A stretch of 64,000 nucleotides of DNA, taken from the NCBI GenBank assembly GCA_964019425.1, contig OZ025823.1:1-64000 (forward strand). Reading direction: 5' to 3'. The position numbers were made by a program, and so were the translations under genes. Below, piece after piece: positions 20,442 to 31,684 of the stretch. This stretch comes from Flectonema sp. DT1601. Its lineage: Eukaryota; Euglenozoa; Diplonemea; Diplonemida; Diplonemidae. Under the pieces are notes generated by a model, which saw only the letters and a program-made list of their open reading frames with translations, had not been told where the DNA came from and searched no databases. Each line of letters begins with the position of its first letter. Positions within the stretch are counted from its first letter, which is position 1.

Positions 20442-20686
20442 CTCTCGTTCCGTCTCTCTCGCAGTAAAAACAAAAAAAAGGGTGAAAATCAGCAAAACTG
20501 GTTTTCCTTTTTCCCAGCCTCTCAAAAGACCAGAGCACTTGCCACCGCGAGAGAGTGAGAGAAAAGAGAAGGGGGAAAAAAAAAAAAAAGGAAGACAGCA
20601 GACTGGACCATCACATCCACAACATCAACGAGAACAACATTGGAGCGGGGGGATCGGCAGCGTGTGCCTTCCCTCCCGCGGAAACA

Positions 20687-20966
20687 AATAAAGAAAGGTA
20701 TCCAAAACAAAGTAAAGAAAGGTATACAAAACAAAGTAAAGAATGGTACACAAAACAAATAAAGAAAGGTATACAAAACAAAGTAAAGAATGGTACACAA
20801 AACAAAGTTAAGAAAGGTATAAAAAACAAAGTAAAGAATGGTACACAAAACAAAGTTAAGAAAGGTATAAAAAACAAAGTAAAGAATGGTACACAAAACA
20901 AATAAAGAAAGGTACATAAAATAAAGTTAAGAAAGGTATACAAAACAAAGTTAAGAAAGGTATACA
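20687..20966 (+). repeat. Tandem array of about 22-23-bp A-rich unit, unit 1
   Basis: The unit is AAGAAAGGTATACAAAACAA plus AGT, alternating with AAGAATGGTACACAAAACAA variants, giving a two-unit super-repeat. Copies are at 26160-26241 and 30205-30484. The retrotransposon insertion cut one of these arrays. Frames here are artefacts. Confidence 0.85.
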
Positions 20967-22166
20967 ATCTCCTCATGGGTGAATGCCAGAGAGAGAGAGA
21001 GCCTTTGCAGGTCGTCTCTCCAGACTTGCACTGCCAAGAGAAAATAAACGTTTTTTCCGCGACTGGTACCGAGGGATGGGATCTTTTTTGTTTTTTAAAT
21101 TTTTTAAGGTTTTTTTATTTTAATTTTTTGTTAAATTGAAAAGAAGAAATGAAAAATTGGACACAAAAACTCCACAATCTCAAAGCAAATCAAGAAAATA
21201 ATAATATTCTCTCTTTTCAGCCTTTTGTTGTTCGTCGAAGTGAAGAGCCAGAGCATCGGAGTTGCAACTTCCGGGTTCCGGTTTTCCTTCTTTCAGTGCG
21301 TTTATTAGTTTTCGTGTGCCAGCAAAAAAAAAAAAAAAATAAAATAAAATAAAATCCGACACAATTCTCCAAAAGACCATTCACATCTCGTCCCCGTGTT
21401 GTTAAAGAAAATTTCTTGTTGTTGGTTATGAGAAAAATGAAAATGAAAATGAAAATGTCTATCGGCCGAGAGAGTAGTTGTACTCTCTCGCTCGACGACA
21501 AGACAACAACAACGACAACGACAACAACTTATTAACCCAGATGTGAATGGCCCGTACTTTCTACTACTACTTGTCGGGGGAAAAAAAAAAAAGAAAAGAG
21601 AAGTTCGTGTAAAGGAAATCCATCTCACCTACCTTAATTCACAAAAGCAGCAATGCAATTGCAGCTGTCAGAAATGAAGAAGCGGCATCTAAAAACTAGA
21701 AAACAACTAAAAAAAAAAAAAGACAGAACCATTTTTCTTTGAACTTCAAACGAAAAAAAAACATGGCTCTCTCTCTCTCTCTCTTTCCCTCTCATGGCAG
21801 AGTTAGTTAATTTTCTTCAAAGTTTAATACGGTATTTTTCTTCATAACAGGAAGGAAAACAAGGAGGAGGATGGATGAAAAAAATGAAAGGAGGAAAAAA
21901 AAAAAAAAAAAGAAAAGTGTGCGGTACATTCTTTTTGTTTTGAATTTTTCTTTTTTTTTTTTTTTTGTTGGAGTCGATCGTTTTTGTTTCTTTTTTTTTT
22001 TTTTGAATAATTATACGCACATATTAATTGGGTTAAAGGGAAGTTGGTACAAAGGTCGCTTATTATTGTTATTTTTTTTTTTTTTTGGTTTTGGTTTTGG
22101 TTTTGGTTTTGGTTTTGCTTTTTTTTTTGTTGGGCTGCTGTTTTTTCAAACAACAACAGAATTCAT

Positions 22167-23354
22167 TTAACGACAACAAACATGAAAAACACAAGCCGCA
22201 AACAGCTGCTGCGCAAGCTGAAACTTCCTTTTTCCTCCGCTACTCATGCCGGCAAACAAACCCAAGAAATTGACAATTTCAAAGGAGAGCAATACCAACA
22301 ACAAAACAATCCAAAGAAGAAAAGAACAGGCATCGGAAAGCGCGGCGACAGCTTCAAACAAATACTTAATGTCAACTTTATTGACTACGGCTGCCGCCTC
22401 GACTTTCCATCCCCTGAAGATGCGTTCCAAGTGTTTCTTGCTTTGATCAATCCGGTGATTGATGCAAAACAGCTTAACACTCTGGTCAGCAATCTCCGTA
22501 CATGCAACCACTTTCCCGAACCCCCCGCGAATCACCTCGGACGCAGACTTCAGATCTGCCTCGACCGTGCGATAAGCACCAATGGGTCCAGCAAAAAAAG
22601 AAAGGAAACATGCCTCCAGTTCGGAGCGAACGCTTCTCGAAAACAAGAGAAACCGATCAAACAGAGAAAGTACAGAGAACATGAAGTCAGCCGCTGAACT
22701 GGCTGCTTCATTCACCCAAGCCATTACGAGGTCAGCAAACCTGACACACTCGAGCTCAAGCGCACCCCAGACACCGTGCGTGATGTCGGAGAGTTCCGCT
22801 TCACAAGTGCGCACCACATCGAGAAGCTTCACCCGGGTTATTGCGAACCGGATCCCGAAGCACTTCACGAGTCTATCGGTGGCACCGTGATCGGAGCATT
22901 GGCTGCTCCTCATCAGCTCTTCGACGGCCACTCTGCTCGCGGAACCAAACGCCCTCCTCATCGTGTCACCCACACGGTGCGGAATACTTTTACCAACAGA
23001 GTGCGGCACGTCAGCATGACACGCAGACTCGTTGACGTTGGTGTTGCCGTTGACGTTGGCGTTGGCGTTGGCTTTGGCGTTGGCGTTGGCGTTGGCTTTG
23101 GCGTTGTCGCTGGAGCTGGAGTTGGCGTCAGTGGCGGTGTTGTTGTCGATAATAGTGGTGTTGTAGTCGATAATAGTGGTGGTGGTGGTGGTGGTGGTGG
23201 TGGTGTTCGTCGTCGTCGTCGTTGTCGCAACAACTTCGGCGGGCTCTTCGAACATTCCCAGCATCAATCCAACTGGAGGCAAGTCAGGCAGACCGCATCC
23301 AAAGCAGAACACCGTCCACCAGAATACTCCCACAAATCCGATGATGGCAAACAT
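22167..23354 (-). CDS. Predicted secreted or membrane protein, 395 residues, copy 1
   Basis: Single open frame from ATG at 23354 to a stop at 22167, GC-richer than its surroundings. Residues 1-20 form a signal-peptide-like hydrophobic start (FAIIGFVGVFWWTVFCFGCG). Next come a Thr/Asn-rich low-complexity stretch (about 43-75, poly-Thr) and an Asn/Ala dipeptide-like stretch (about 80-105). About 200 residues of amphipathic helix with regularly placed Cys follow. A strong transmembrane segment lies near residues 335-365 (FLLWIVLLLVLLSFEIV), with a short basic tail. No known family recognised. The same protein is encoded without change at 31685-32872, which argues for a very recent duplication. 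The mirrored plus-strand frames (22044-22697, 22776-23483) are less plausible because they lack such domain structure. Confidence 0.55.
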   Translation of the reverse strand: MFAIIGFVGVFWWTVFCFGCGLPDLPPVGLMLGMFEEPAEVVATTTTTTNTTTTTTTTTTIIDYNTTIIDNNTATDANSSSSDNAKANANANAKANANANVNGNTNVNESACHADVPHSVGKSIPHRVGDTMRRAFGSASRVAVEELMRSSQCSDHGATDRLVKCFGIRFAITRVKLLDVVRTCEAELSDITHGVWGALELECVRFADLVMAWVNEAASSAADFMFSVLSLFDRFLLFSRSVRSELEACFLSFFAGPIGAYRTVEADLKSASEVIRGGFGKVVACTEIADQSVKLFCINHRIDQSKKHLERIFRGWKVEAAAVVNKVDIKYLFEAVAALSDACSFLLWIVLLLVLLSFEIVNFLGLFAGMSSGGKRKFQLAQQLFAACVFHVCCR

Positions 23355-24005
23355 TTTTTTGTGCTTTGTTTTGTCTTAAGCCTGATAGAAGGAAAGGAAG
23401 TAACATCATGCCAATCCAGCAATAAAATATCAAGAGATCTGAACTTTGCTTTTACCACCAAAAGAGAGTACATTTCCAACTGAGAATCCTGAGGAATAAT
23501 GAGGGCCCATTTGGGGATCATGGAGAAGGCACACCGCGGTATATTATAAGAAGCTCACAAAAGAAGGCAACCTATCAGAATTGGTAGCCACAAATCAATA
23601 AGAACCATAAAACATATCAAATAAATCATTCCATTCCCACGTCACTTATCGACTTGTGCGCGGCTGAAGGCGGGAAATATTGATATAACAAAACACACCA
23701 CATAAAGCATTCCACTCCCACGTCACTTATCGAACTTCACCACAAATCACAACACGAAGCAAGTTCAGTTCAATCAAGGAAAGGTGTAAAATCTTAAAAA
23801 GCAGATTTATGGTTAACAATCAATAAGAAATAGTTCCACACACACATCAAACATCCCCACCCTCCGGGACACGCGACACACACAAACCAATGGGCACTCA
23901 AAAACGAAACACGTGCAAAAATCACGAGCACTCAAACCACAATAAGAACTCATCAGAGTTAAACAACACGACACTTAATTCCAACACAAACACAACACAA
24001 CTTCA
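23355..24005. other. Upstream region of copy 1, end of unit 1
   Basis: AT- and AC-rich sequence with an internal near-repeat: CCCACGTCACTTATCGACTT near 23637 and CCCACGTCACTTATCGAACTT near 23717. The two copies lie about 80 bp apart upstream of the 395-residue gene and could be regulatory. No gene seen. Confidence 0.4.
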
Positions 24006-25843
24006 CAACACAACTTCACCACAAATCACAAATCACAACACGAAGAACAAGTACAGTAAAATCAAGGAAGGCAAAAGAAATAGTTTCACAGAAACATCTG
24101 ACACAGACACACGAGCACTCAAACTACACATATGAACACACAACACACACACAAAGGGTAATGAGAACTCGTCAGAGTTTCAACAAACAATACACAACAC
24201 ACAACACATACATGCATACACACACACCGAGAGGAGGTTCAGTGAAGCTTCTGCTCACCTCATCATAAGTTCAGCTCCTGTTAAAAAAAAAATGAAAATA
24301 TATACAAAAGTTACAAAATTGCAAACACCCTCTCATGTCACCATCACCGCAAAGCCCTCTCAACGATCCCTCCTTCCATCACACGGCAAGTGGTACCATT
24401 TTCCACTTAACTTACTCTCCCCCCCCCCCCACTTCCTCTCCACCACATCACTTGTGACATGTCCTTCCTGATAACAAAAAGAAGAAAGAATGATTGCAAA
24501 CAAACGAACAGAACAAACAACAAATTAATAACCTAAAGTCAGCGGCAAAACCTTTCCCCCCCCCCCCCCCCGACCCCGACACGCAAGGCGTATTTGTTTG
24601 TGCGTTCAGGGGAATCACCACACGGAAGGAATGCCATTCGCTAGACTTTAAAAGAAAGGTACGAAATCAACGAAAAGAAAGTGTTTATAAAAATTATTTA
24701 AAAAAAAGAAAATAAAGAAATGTTGCGCCGGGAAGGTCATTTGGGGAATTCAATTGAAATGTGAAAGTGAACTGATTACATTGCAAAACAATCGCGTTAT
24801 TACAATACAGTACCTATACAAAAGTACAATATTATCATTATCATTGTTAGTTTTATTATTATTATTTCTCACCAGGGGGGCGTGACTCCTGCGTGAAGAA
24901 GGAATCACACAACCCCCCACTCCTGAAGACTTGTAACTGCCGTGAGGCCGTCATCACAACGACAACCACAACCACAACGACAACGACAACGACGGCAGGC
25001 ACGAAAAAAAAGAAGGAAAATGACAAGACAACAACAACAACCCACATGGGTGACGAATGAAAGCAGTACTGATCACAGGATTTTACTTTTTCTAAATCGA
25101 AAATGTCAGAGAGAGAGAGAGACGATAAGTATATTGCTGCAAAAGATTGAATTTCATTTACCAAAATTAGAGATTTAACCGCACACCACCACCACTACTA
25201 TCATCATCATCATCATGATCATGATCTCAGATGGTGGCTCCTTCCTCAGTAATATGAACACGTCCTGAACATCAAAAACAGTTCACAGAGCAAGAAAACA
25301 CTGCTTAGCAAAAATACCAATCAAATCACAGCAGCAGCAGCTGGCTCACTCGCATACATATTGCCATTCTCTCTCGTGCGTCTCCTCCTCTCTTCATTCA
25401 CTTCCCCCATTTACCTGCCAACCTCCAATCCCGAGTAGCCTCCCACGACAAGTTTTGCCACAAGCGTTGCTATGTTGGGAAACCTAGCTCTCTGTGCGAG
25501 AAACCAGGAAATCCGCTGATAACTACACTCCGATGACCAACTGAGTGGGCGCTCAACTCGGATCATTGAGGCTGGTTCCGTCTCGGCGAGGAACTGCAGC
25601 TGCTGCGTGAGTCGAGTTGGTCAGCTTTTGCTAAAACTCACCAAGGAACAGGAAGTGAGAATCGAGTTGGTAAATGTTGTTGCTGTTTTTGTTGTGGTAG
25701 TTTTTACGGGATACTCGGCAACTGCCGCAAGAGTATCCCTATGATCGAGGAGCAGCACAAACAAAACCAGGGTGAAATTGTTTTTCTTCTTTTCCTCTCT
25801 CTCTCTCTCAATACGTAAAAGGTCAGTTTTGTTTTCTTTGCAT

Positions 25844-25914
<71 letters not shown>

Positions 25915-26050
25915 CTCTCGTTCCGTCTCTCTCGCAGTAAAAACAAAAAAAAGGGTGAAAATCAGCAAAACTGGTTTTCCTTTTTCCCAGCCTCTCAAAA
26001 GACCAGAGCACTTGCCACCGCGAGAGAGTGAGAGAAAAGAGAAGGGGGAA

Positions 26051-26241
26051 AAAAAAAAAAAAGGAAGACAGCAGACTGGACCATCACATCCACAACATCA
26101 ACGAGAACAACATTGGAGCGGGGGGATCGGCAGCGTGTGCCTTCCCTCCCGCGGAAACAAATAAAGAAAGGTATCCAAAACAAAGTAAAGAAAGGTATAC
26201 AAAACAAAGTAAAGAATGGTACACAAAACAAATAAAGAAAG
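26051..26241. repeat. Left copy of long target-site duplication
   Basis: From the A tract before GGAAGACAGCAGACTGG to AAATAAAGAAAG at 26241 this segment is identical to 30096-30286. The identical core from GGAAGAC onward is 179 bp in both, about 191 bp with 12 A. In unit 1 the sequence occurs once (20578-20768), so its two copies here arose with the insertion. Confidence 0.9.
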
Positions 26242-26476
26242 TTAGTTAGTTAGTTAGCAAGTCCATCAGACCACCGAGTATCGGTTAGGTAGACACTCAA
26301 AGAGTACCGGGTGGCTCTTCTGAGGGTCCCCAATACTGCGGCAGTAGGAAGAACCTAATCCCGGGGGATTATTTTGTTAGTATCAGCACAGGGCATACTA
26401 GATCAGGAGACCTAGAAACACTTTGCTTCCACCTTGTCCGGTATACTAGCAGGAAACCACGCAATTAAGTAAACAA

Positions 26477-26518
<42 letters not shown>

Positions 26519-29500
26519 AGTTCTAATCTGAAACACTAAATAAACTTGATATTATGATGAAAAAATAAAACAAAATAAAATAATATAAGATAACATAAAA
26601 TAAAATAGATGAATTTAATAACTCAGTAAACACAGTTGATGATTTCAGGGATTAATTTTGAATAGTATATCTATGTAACTCCGAGTCGGAGGACCTCGCA
26701 CCTTGTAGTCGAACCACTTCCGTTCTATCCGCTCATAGTTGGCGTAGTGGATCTTATTGAGCAGATCAGTAAATTGAGTCTTTTCTATACCATTATAGCA
26801 GAAAAGCTCAACTGTCCACAGAAAATTGTGTATTTCCTCGATCACCGTGTGATTGTAGGCATTATCGATGGCTTGTAAGACTTCGAGCTTATCTCGAGAA
26901 GTGAGTTTCGGAAGGTTAGAGAATTTAACAAGATGCCTCAATAACCACTGTCTCGGCAGGGCCGCACGCAGCGGAAAGCTCTGCAGGTAGCTCTCCAGGT
27001 CCTTCAGCATTGCAGCTAGTTTCGGCTGATTCTCTGTGGCAAAGAACGTATGGTGGTGTTGTCCGTCATTTGTCGGGTCATCGCATTGCGGGATGTCCGG
27101 GAAGAATTGCTGCACTATGATCCTCGCGCCATTACATCTCGAGAGAAGGTGATGTGCGTCTGTGTCGGTGTGATTACAGAATCGACAGTCAGTAAGACCC
27201 AAGGCAGGGAGCTTTACCAGTTCGTGATGACCCGTTCTCACTCGGGCTATAATAATCTCGTCACTTCTTAAAAGGTCCTGATGGAACTTCTGTACCCTAC
27301 CAGACGATGTTGCCAAGTTGTGGACGTGTCGCGTATCTCGGGAGCGAAGCCATGCTTTTCTGACTTGGTTCACAATTGAACATTGAGCCATTCGGTAGTC
27401 AAAGGGAACCTCCGTGAGCGGTATCTCAGATGACGCAGCTTTGGAAGCCAGGCTATCAGCTAACTCATTTCCAATAACACCACAATGAGAAGGTACAAAC
27501 TGCATCGTAAACGGGCGATTCAGGGTGGAAATCTGGCTGAGAATCTCGTGGTTGGTGCGCGAATGCTGGCAGAGGTACCCCTTGGCCAAGCTACTCAGCG
27601 ATGACTGGCTGTCGGATATGATGTGTATCCTGCCGTTCGGTAGTTGTGGCGAATTATCGCGGACGATATCCAGAGCCGAGATCAAAGCCCTCTGTTCTGC
27701 GTTGTAAATCATCAGAGAGGGGTTATAGCGCTGTAGCTTCGTGTAACATTTATTTCGGAAAACCAAGACCGCAGCATTCCCACAGTGGTAACACCCATCT
27801 TTGTCCTCAAAGTAAGAAGCATCTGTATAAACACGTGCAATCGCAGGTGGCAAGGATTCGATTGATGCAAGGGCATAATTTAGGTTGTGCTCTGTGTCTG
27901 GTGACTTACGAAAGTCCCTTGAAGGCAGAACCGTGACGTTTGGAGGAGGTTCCCAAGGAGCCTGATGGTGAGGCAGGTAGAATCTGGACTTGACACTGGG
28001 CGTCGGGAAGCATTTCGAGAAGTGGGTTGCTGAGGATTCCCAACGTCCTTCCTCCCCCTCTCCATTGAAAAGACTCCAGGTCGGAGCATTCTCTGCGTAT
28101 CGTTGGTAACGTTCGTAGATGAGAGCCATGGATTTAGCCAGGTGTTGTTTGAATGGTAGGATGTCGGATTCTACTGAAACAGCTTGGACCGAAGCTGATG
28201 AAGAGCAACCAGTTAGCTTAAGCATGAGCTTCCTGTGTATGGTTTCTACGCGTTTCCATGAGTCTCGGCGGAGATAGGGTGCATATGCTGCAAGTCCGTG
28301 GTAAGCTCTCGCTAGTACAAGGCCGTTAACAAGTTGCCTTAGCACTTCAGTTTTAATTTCGAAAGATGAGATCATCTTCAAGAGACCAATTCCCCGTTTC
28401 ATAGTGCTAGTCACCTTATTCAGCTGGGGTTCGAATGTCAGTCTATCGTCAATCAGCACACCCAGGTAGCGAGCATGTTCAACACGGCGAATAGGTATTG
28501 CTGTAAAAATGTCAAGCTTCTTCTTGCCAACCCTGCTGCGAAAATCGGTTCGAGTTGATACGTCTCTCCCATTCACTGTCAAGGGAAAGACGGGACCACT
28601 TTCCAAATTTAACTGAGCGCCAGGACCTTCGTCTAATTTGTCCAACAAGAGCGACGGTTGGGAGAAGGATTCTAGTCTTTTCGTTGATGGTAGGTACAGC
28701 CTAGGGAATCTGCAGAGACCCTTGCCGGAGTCAAATCGAGTGCCGATCGCCAGGAATTCGGTCTTGGCCTGCGACAAACTCATGTTCGAGTCAGAGAGCC
28801 AGCTTTCTACCTGTCCAATCGCTTCATTGGCCTTGGTTTCAAGGTCTCCAATCTTATTGCTGCTCACAAATACTGAGAGGTCATCAGCGTAGAGCAGTTT
28901 AATGTCTGCTTTCGTGACAGACTGCGGGAGTGTGTCGACGTACAGCCTGAAAAGGAGAGGTCCCAGAATACTACCCTGCGGTACCCCCTTATTACAACCA
29001 ATATCCTTCGAGTATGTTTTTCCATAAAGAAGCCGCGCTGAACGGTTCGAAAGGAAGTCCACTAACCATCGTACATATGGTTTGGGCAACAGCGGGATAA
29101 GTCTTTCTACTAATATACGATGGCTTACGTTGTCGAAAGCTCCGGAGATATCAAAGAAGAGTAATACGCCACATTTTTCGAAGTCTTGTCTGGTTTCCGA
29201 CGCAGCGTTAGCCAAGATCGCAATATTTTCATCCGTAGTTCTGCCAGGAACAAAGCCTGACTGATTGGGGTCTAAGCTCCCCTCCAATAGGTGTTCCAAT
29301 CGGCGAAGGATAAGAGCTTCAATGAATTTTGCAACAATAGAAGTCATTGAAATAGGGCGGTACGAAGAAGGTTCTGAGGGGTCTTTTCCATTGCCTTTGA
29401 GAAAAGGAATGACGTTTGCCTTTTTGAAACACTCGGGGAGGATACCTCGTCTTAGAGACCAGTTGGCTATACGAAGGAGTACCAAAATCATTTGCGGTCC

Positions 29501-30095
29501 CAGATGTAGAAGCATGTTATTCGAGATGGAGTCCGGTCCTGCACTGTTTGTTCTCTTGAGGGAACTGAACACAGCCCGGGCTTCTTCCTGCGAGAAAGGA
29601 CTACACTCCGGAGTTTCATAGTCACCAGGTTTTACCTTTGGAGCTTCTGGCCTAGTACTGTCAGAGCCGCTTGGGAAGAAACGGCTTATAAGCGACGTCA
29701 TTGGAGCTCGTGGTGTTGGAAGTGCCGTCTTATCACCCCTGAGTTCCCGTATTTTTCTGTAGGTCCACGAGAAGCCCTTATCACAACCTTGGGAGGCTAC
29801 TTGGCTGGGGGATAGAGGAGCTAGGATACGTTCCCTTCCCTTGTGTCGAGGCTTGCACCACTTGTTGGGTAGCTTGGCGATTGCTACTTTTTCTACCGTA
29901 TGGACAAAGTTGTTTGAGAGTTTCTTCAAGGATTTTATCTTTAATAGTCGTGTTGTGTGTGATTCCAATGTATCAGAAAAGGCTGTCCAGTGTGCATCTT
30001 GGAACTGATTGAGGAGCCATTTGCGGTGTGGTGGTGAGTTGCTAAAGTTTGAGAAAGTCGTGATATCGAAGTCCGCTAAGATAGGTGTATGATCC
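26242..30095 (-). mobile_element. 5'-truncated non-LTR retrotransposon (LINE with RNase H)
   Basis: The element is on the minus strand. Its 3' end is at 26242, where the minus strand finishes in a tetranucleotide tail (CTAA repeated four times) after a 3' UTR of about 400 bp with an internal T tract (26480-26516). Its 5' end at 30095 begins inside the coding sequence at the last motif of the apurinic endonuclease domain (DHTPILADF), so the 5' portion including most of that domain is missing. It interrupts unit 2 of the tandem duplication and is flanked by identical repeats of about 180-190 bp. Confidence 0.9.
26645..30095 (-). CDS. LINE ORF2-type protein, endonuclease end, RT and RNase H, N-terminally truncated
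   Basis: One uninterrupted frame of about 1150 codons; there is no ATG at its left edge because the element is truncated. Counting from the left edge, residues 1-10 are the final SDH-like motif of the endonuclease. Reverse transcriptase follows: SYRPISM, SGFVPGRTTDENI, DISGAFDNVSH, KGVPQGSILGPLLF, and the catalytic YADD at about 402-405. RNase H starts near 756 with YTDAS, AEQRAL, ISDSQSS and NELADSLA, so its catalytic D-E-D-D set is complete. A CxxC...H...C zinc knuckle (CRFC to SRC) is near 969-990, and a long C-terminal helical region follows. RNase H places it near the I/Ingi/Jockey-Loa/Tad side of LINEs. The intact frame indicates a recent insertion. It cannot move autonomously without the missing 5' end. 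Confidence 0.93.
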
Positions 30096-30286
30096 AAAAA
30101 AAAAAAAGGAAGACAGCAGACTGGACCATCACATCCACAACATCAACGAGAACAACATTGGAGCGGGGGGATCGGCAGCGTGTGCCTTCCCTCCCGCGGA
30201 AACAAATAAAGAAAGGTATCCAAAACAAAGTAAAGAAAGGTATACAAAACAAAGTAAAGAATGGTACACAAAACAAATAAAGAAAG
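30096..30286. repeat. Right copy of long target-site duplication
   Basis: Identical to 26051-26241 (179-bp core plus a 12-A tract). After it the sequence continues as in unit 1 (GTATACAAAAC). See the left copy. Confidence 0.9.
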
Positions 30287-31684
30287 GTATACAAAACAAA
30301 GTAAAGAATGGTACACAAAACAAAGTTAAGAAAGGTATAAAAAACAAAGTAAAGAATGGTACACAAAACAAAGTTAAGAAAGGTATAAAAAACAAAGTAA
30401 AGAATGGTACACAAAACAAATAAAGAAAGGTATATAAAATAAAGTTAAGAAAGGTATACAAAACAAAGTTAAGAAAGGTATACAATCTCCTCATGGGTGA
30501 ATGCCAGAGAGAGAGAGAGCCTTTGCAGGTCGTCTCTCCAGACTTGCACTGCCAAGAGAAAATAAACGTTTTTTCCGCGACTGGTACCGAGGGATGGGAT
30601 CTTTTTTGTTTTTTAAATTTTTTAAGGTTTTTTTATTTTAATTTTTTGTTAAATTGAAAAGAAGAAATGAAAAATTGGACACAAAAACTCCACAATCTCA
30701 AAGCAAATCAAGAAAATAATAATATTCTCTCTTTTCAGCCTTTTGTTGTTCGTCGAAGTGAAGAGCCAGAGCATCGGAGTTGCAACTTCCGGGTTCCGGT
30801 TTTCCTTCTTTCAGTGCGTTTATTAGTTTTCGTGTGCCAGCAAAAAAAAAAAAAAAATAAAATAAAATAAAATCCGACACAATTCTCCAAAAGACCATTC
30901 ACATCTCGTCCCCGTGTTGTTAAAGAAAATTTCTTGTTGTTGGTTATGAGAAAAATGAAAATGAAAATGAAAATGTCTATCGGCCGAGAGAGTAGTTGTA
31001 CTCTCTCGCTCGACGACAAGACAACAACAACGACAACGACAACAACTTATTAACCCAGATGTGAATGGCCCGTACTTTCTACTACTACTTGTCGGGGGAA
31101 AAAAAAAAAAGAAAAGAGAAGTTCGTGTAAAGGAAATCCATCTCACCTACCTTAATTCACAAAAGCAGCAATGCAATTGCAGCTGTCAGAAATGAAGAAG
31201 CGGCATCTAAAAACTAGAAAACAACTAAAAAAAAAAAAAGACAGAACCATTTTTCTTTGAACTTCAAACGAAAAAAAAACATGGCTCTCTCTCTCTCTCT
31301 CTTTCCCTCTCATGGCAGAGTTAGTTAATTTTCTTCAAAGTTTAATACGGTATTTTTCTTCATAACAGGAAGGAAAACAAGGAGGAGGATGGATGAAAAA
31401 AATGAAAGGAGGAAAAAAAAAAAAAAAAAGAAAAGTGTGCGGTACATTCTTTTTGTTTTGAATTTTTCTTTTTTTTTTTTTTTTGTTGGAGTCGATCGTT
31501 TTTGTTTCTTTTTTTTTTTTTTGAATAATTATACGCACATATTAATTGGGTTAAAGGGAAGTTGGTACAAAGGTCGCTTATTATTGTTATTTTTTTTTTT
31601 TTTTGGTTTTGGTTTTGGTTTTGGTTTTGGTTTTGCTTTTTTTTTTGTTGGGCTGCTGTTTTTTCAAACAACAACAGAATTCAT
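30287..31684. other. Non-coding part of unit 2
   Basis: Matches 20769-22166 of unit 1: the A-rich tandem unit to 30484, then A, T, GTTTT and GA-type simple repeats. No gene supported. Confidence 0.6.

Larger units (their letters stand above)
18550..22166. other. Non-coding part of unit 1: simple repeats
   Basis: Contains a (CT)n tract at 20372-20437, C runs near 18945 and 19083, an ATT-rich stretch near 19350-19400, CAC/ATC trinucleotide runs near 19705-19745, and long A and T tracts near 21320, 21715, 21900, 21950 and 22075. All the Ser/Leu, Arg/Glu, Lys- or Phe-rich open frames here follow from these repeats. No gene supported. Confidence 0.6.
18550..24005. repeat. Large tandem duplication, unit 1 (period about 5473 bp)
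   Basis: Sequence from about 18550 to 20767 recurs at about 24010-26241 (offset 5473). Sequence from about 20578 to 24480 recurs at 30096-34000 (offset 9518). The difference in offsets is the length of the inserted retrotransposon plus its target duplication, so this is one tandem duplication interrupted once. Copies are near identical (a few base changes and homopolymer length changes). The start of each unit carries ACTTCACCACAAATCAC, which also occurs near 23733 inside the unit, a plausible site of unequal exchange. Besides one gene (22167-23354) the unit is rich in simple repeats. Confidence 0.9.

Noticed and set aside
20148..20976. Frames rich in SLSLSL, RERERE and KNKVKNGTQ
   Set aside because: Products of the (CT)n tract and the A-rich minisatellite; duplicated frames at 25621-26249 and 30085-30494 are the same.
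22044..23483. Plus-strand frames of 217 and 235 codons opposite the 395-residue gene
   Set aside because: They are mirror frames through GC-rich coding sequence, with Gly/Val repeats opposite the Asn/Thr tracts and no domain structure.
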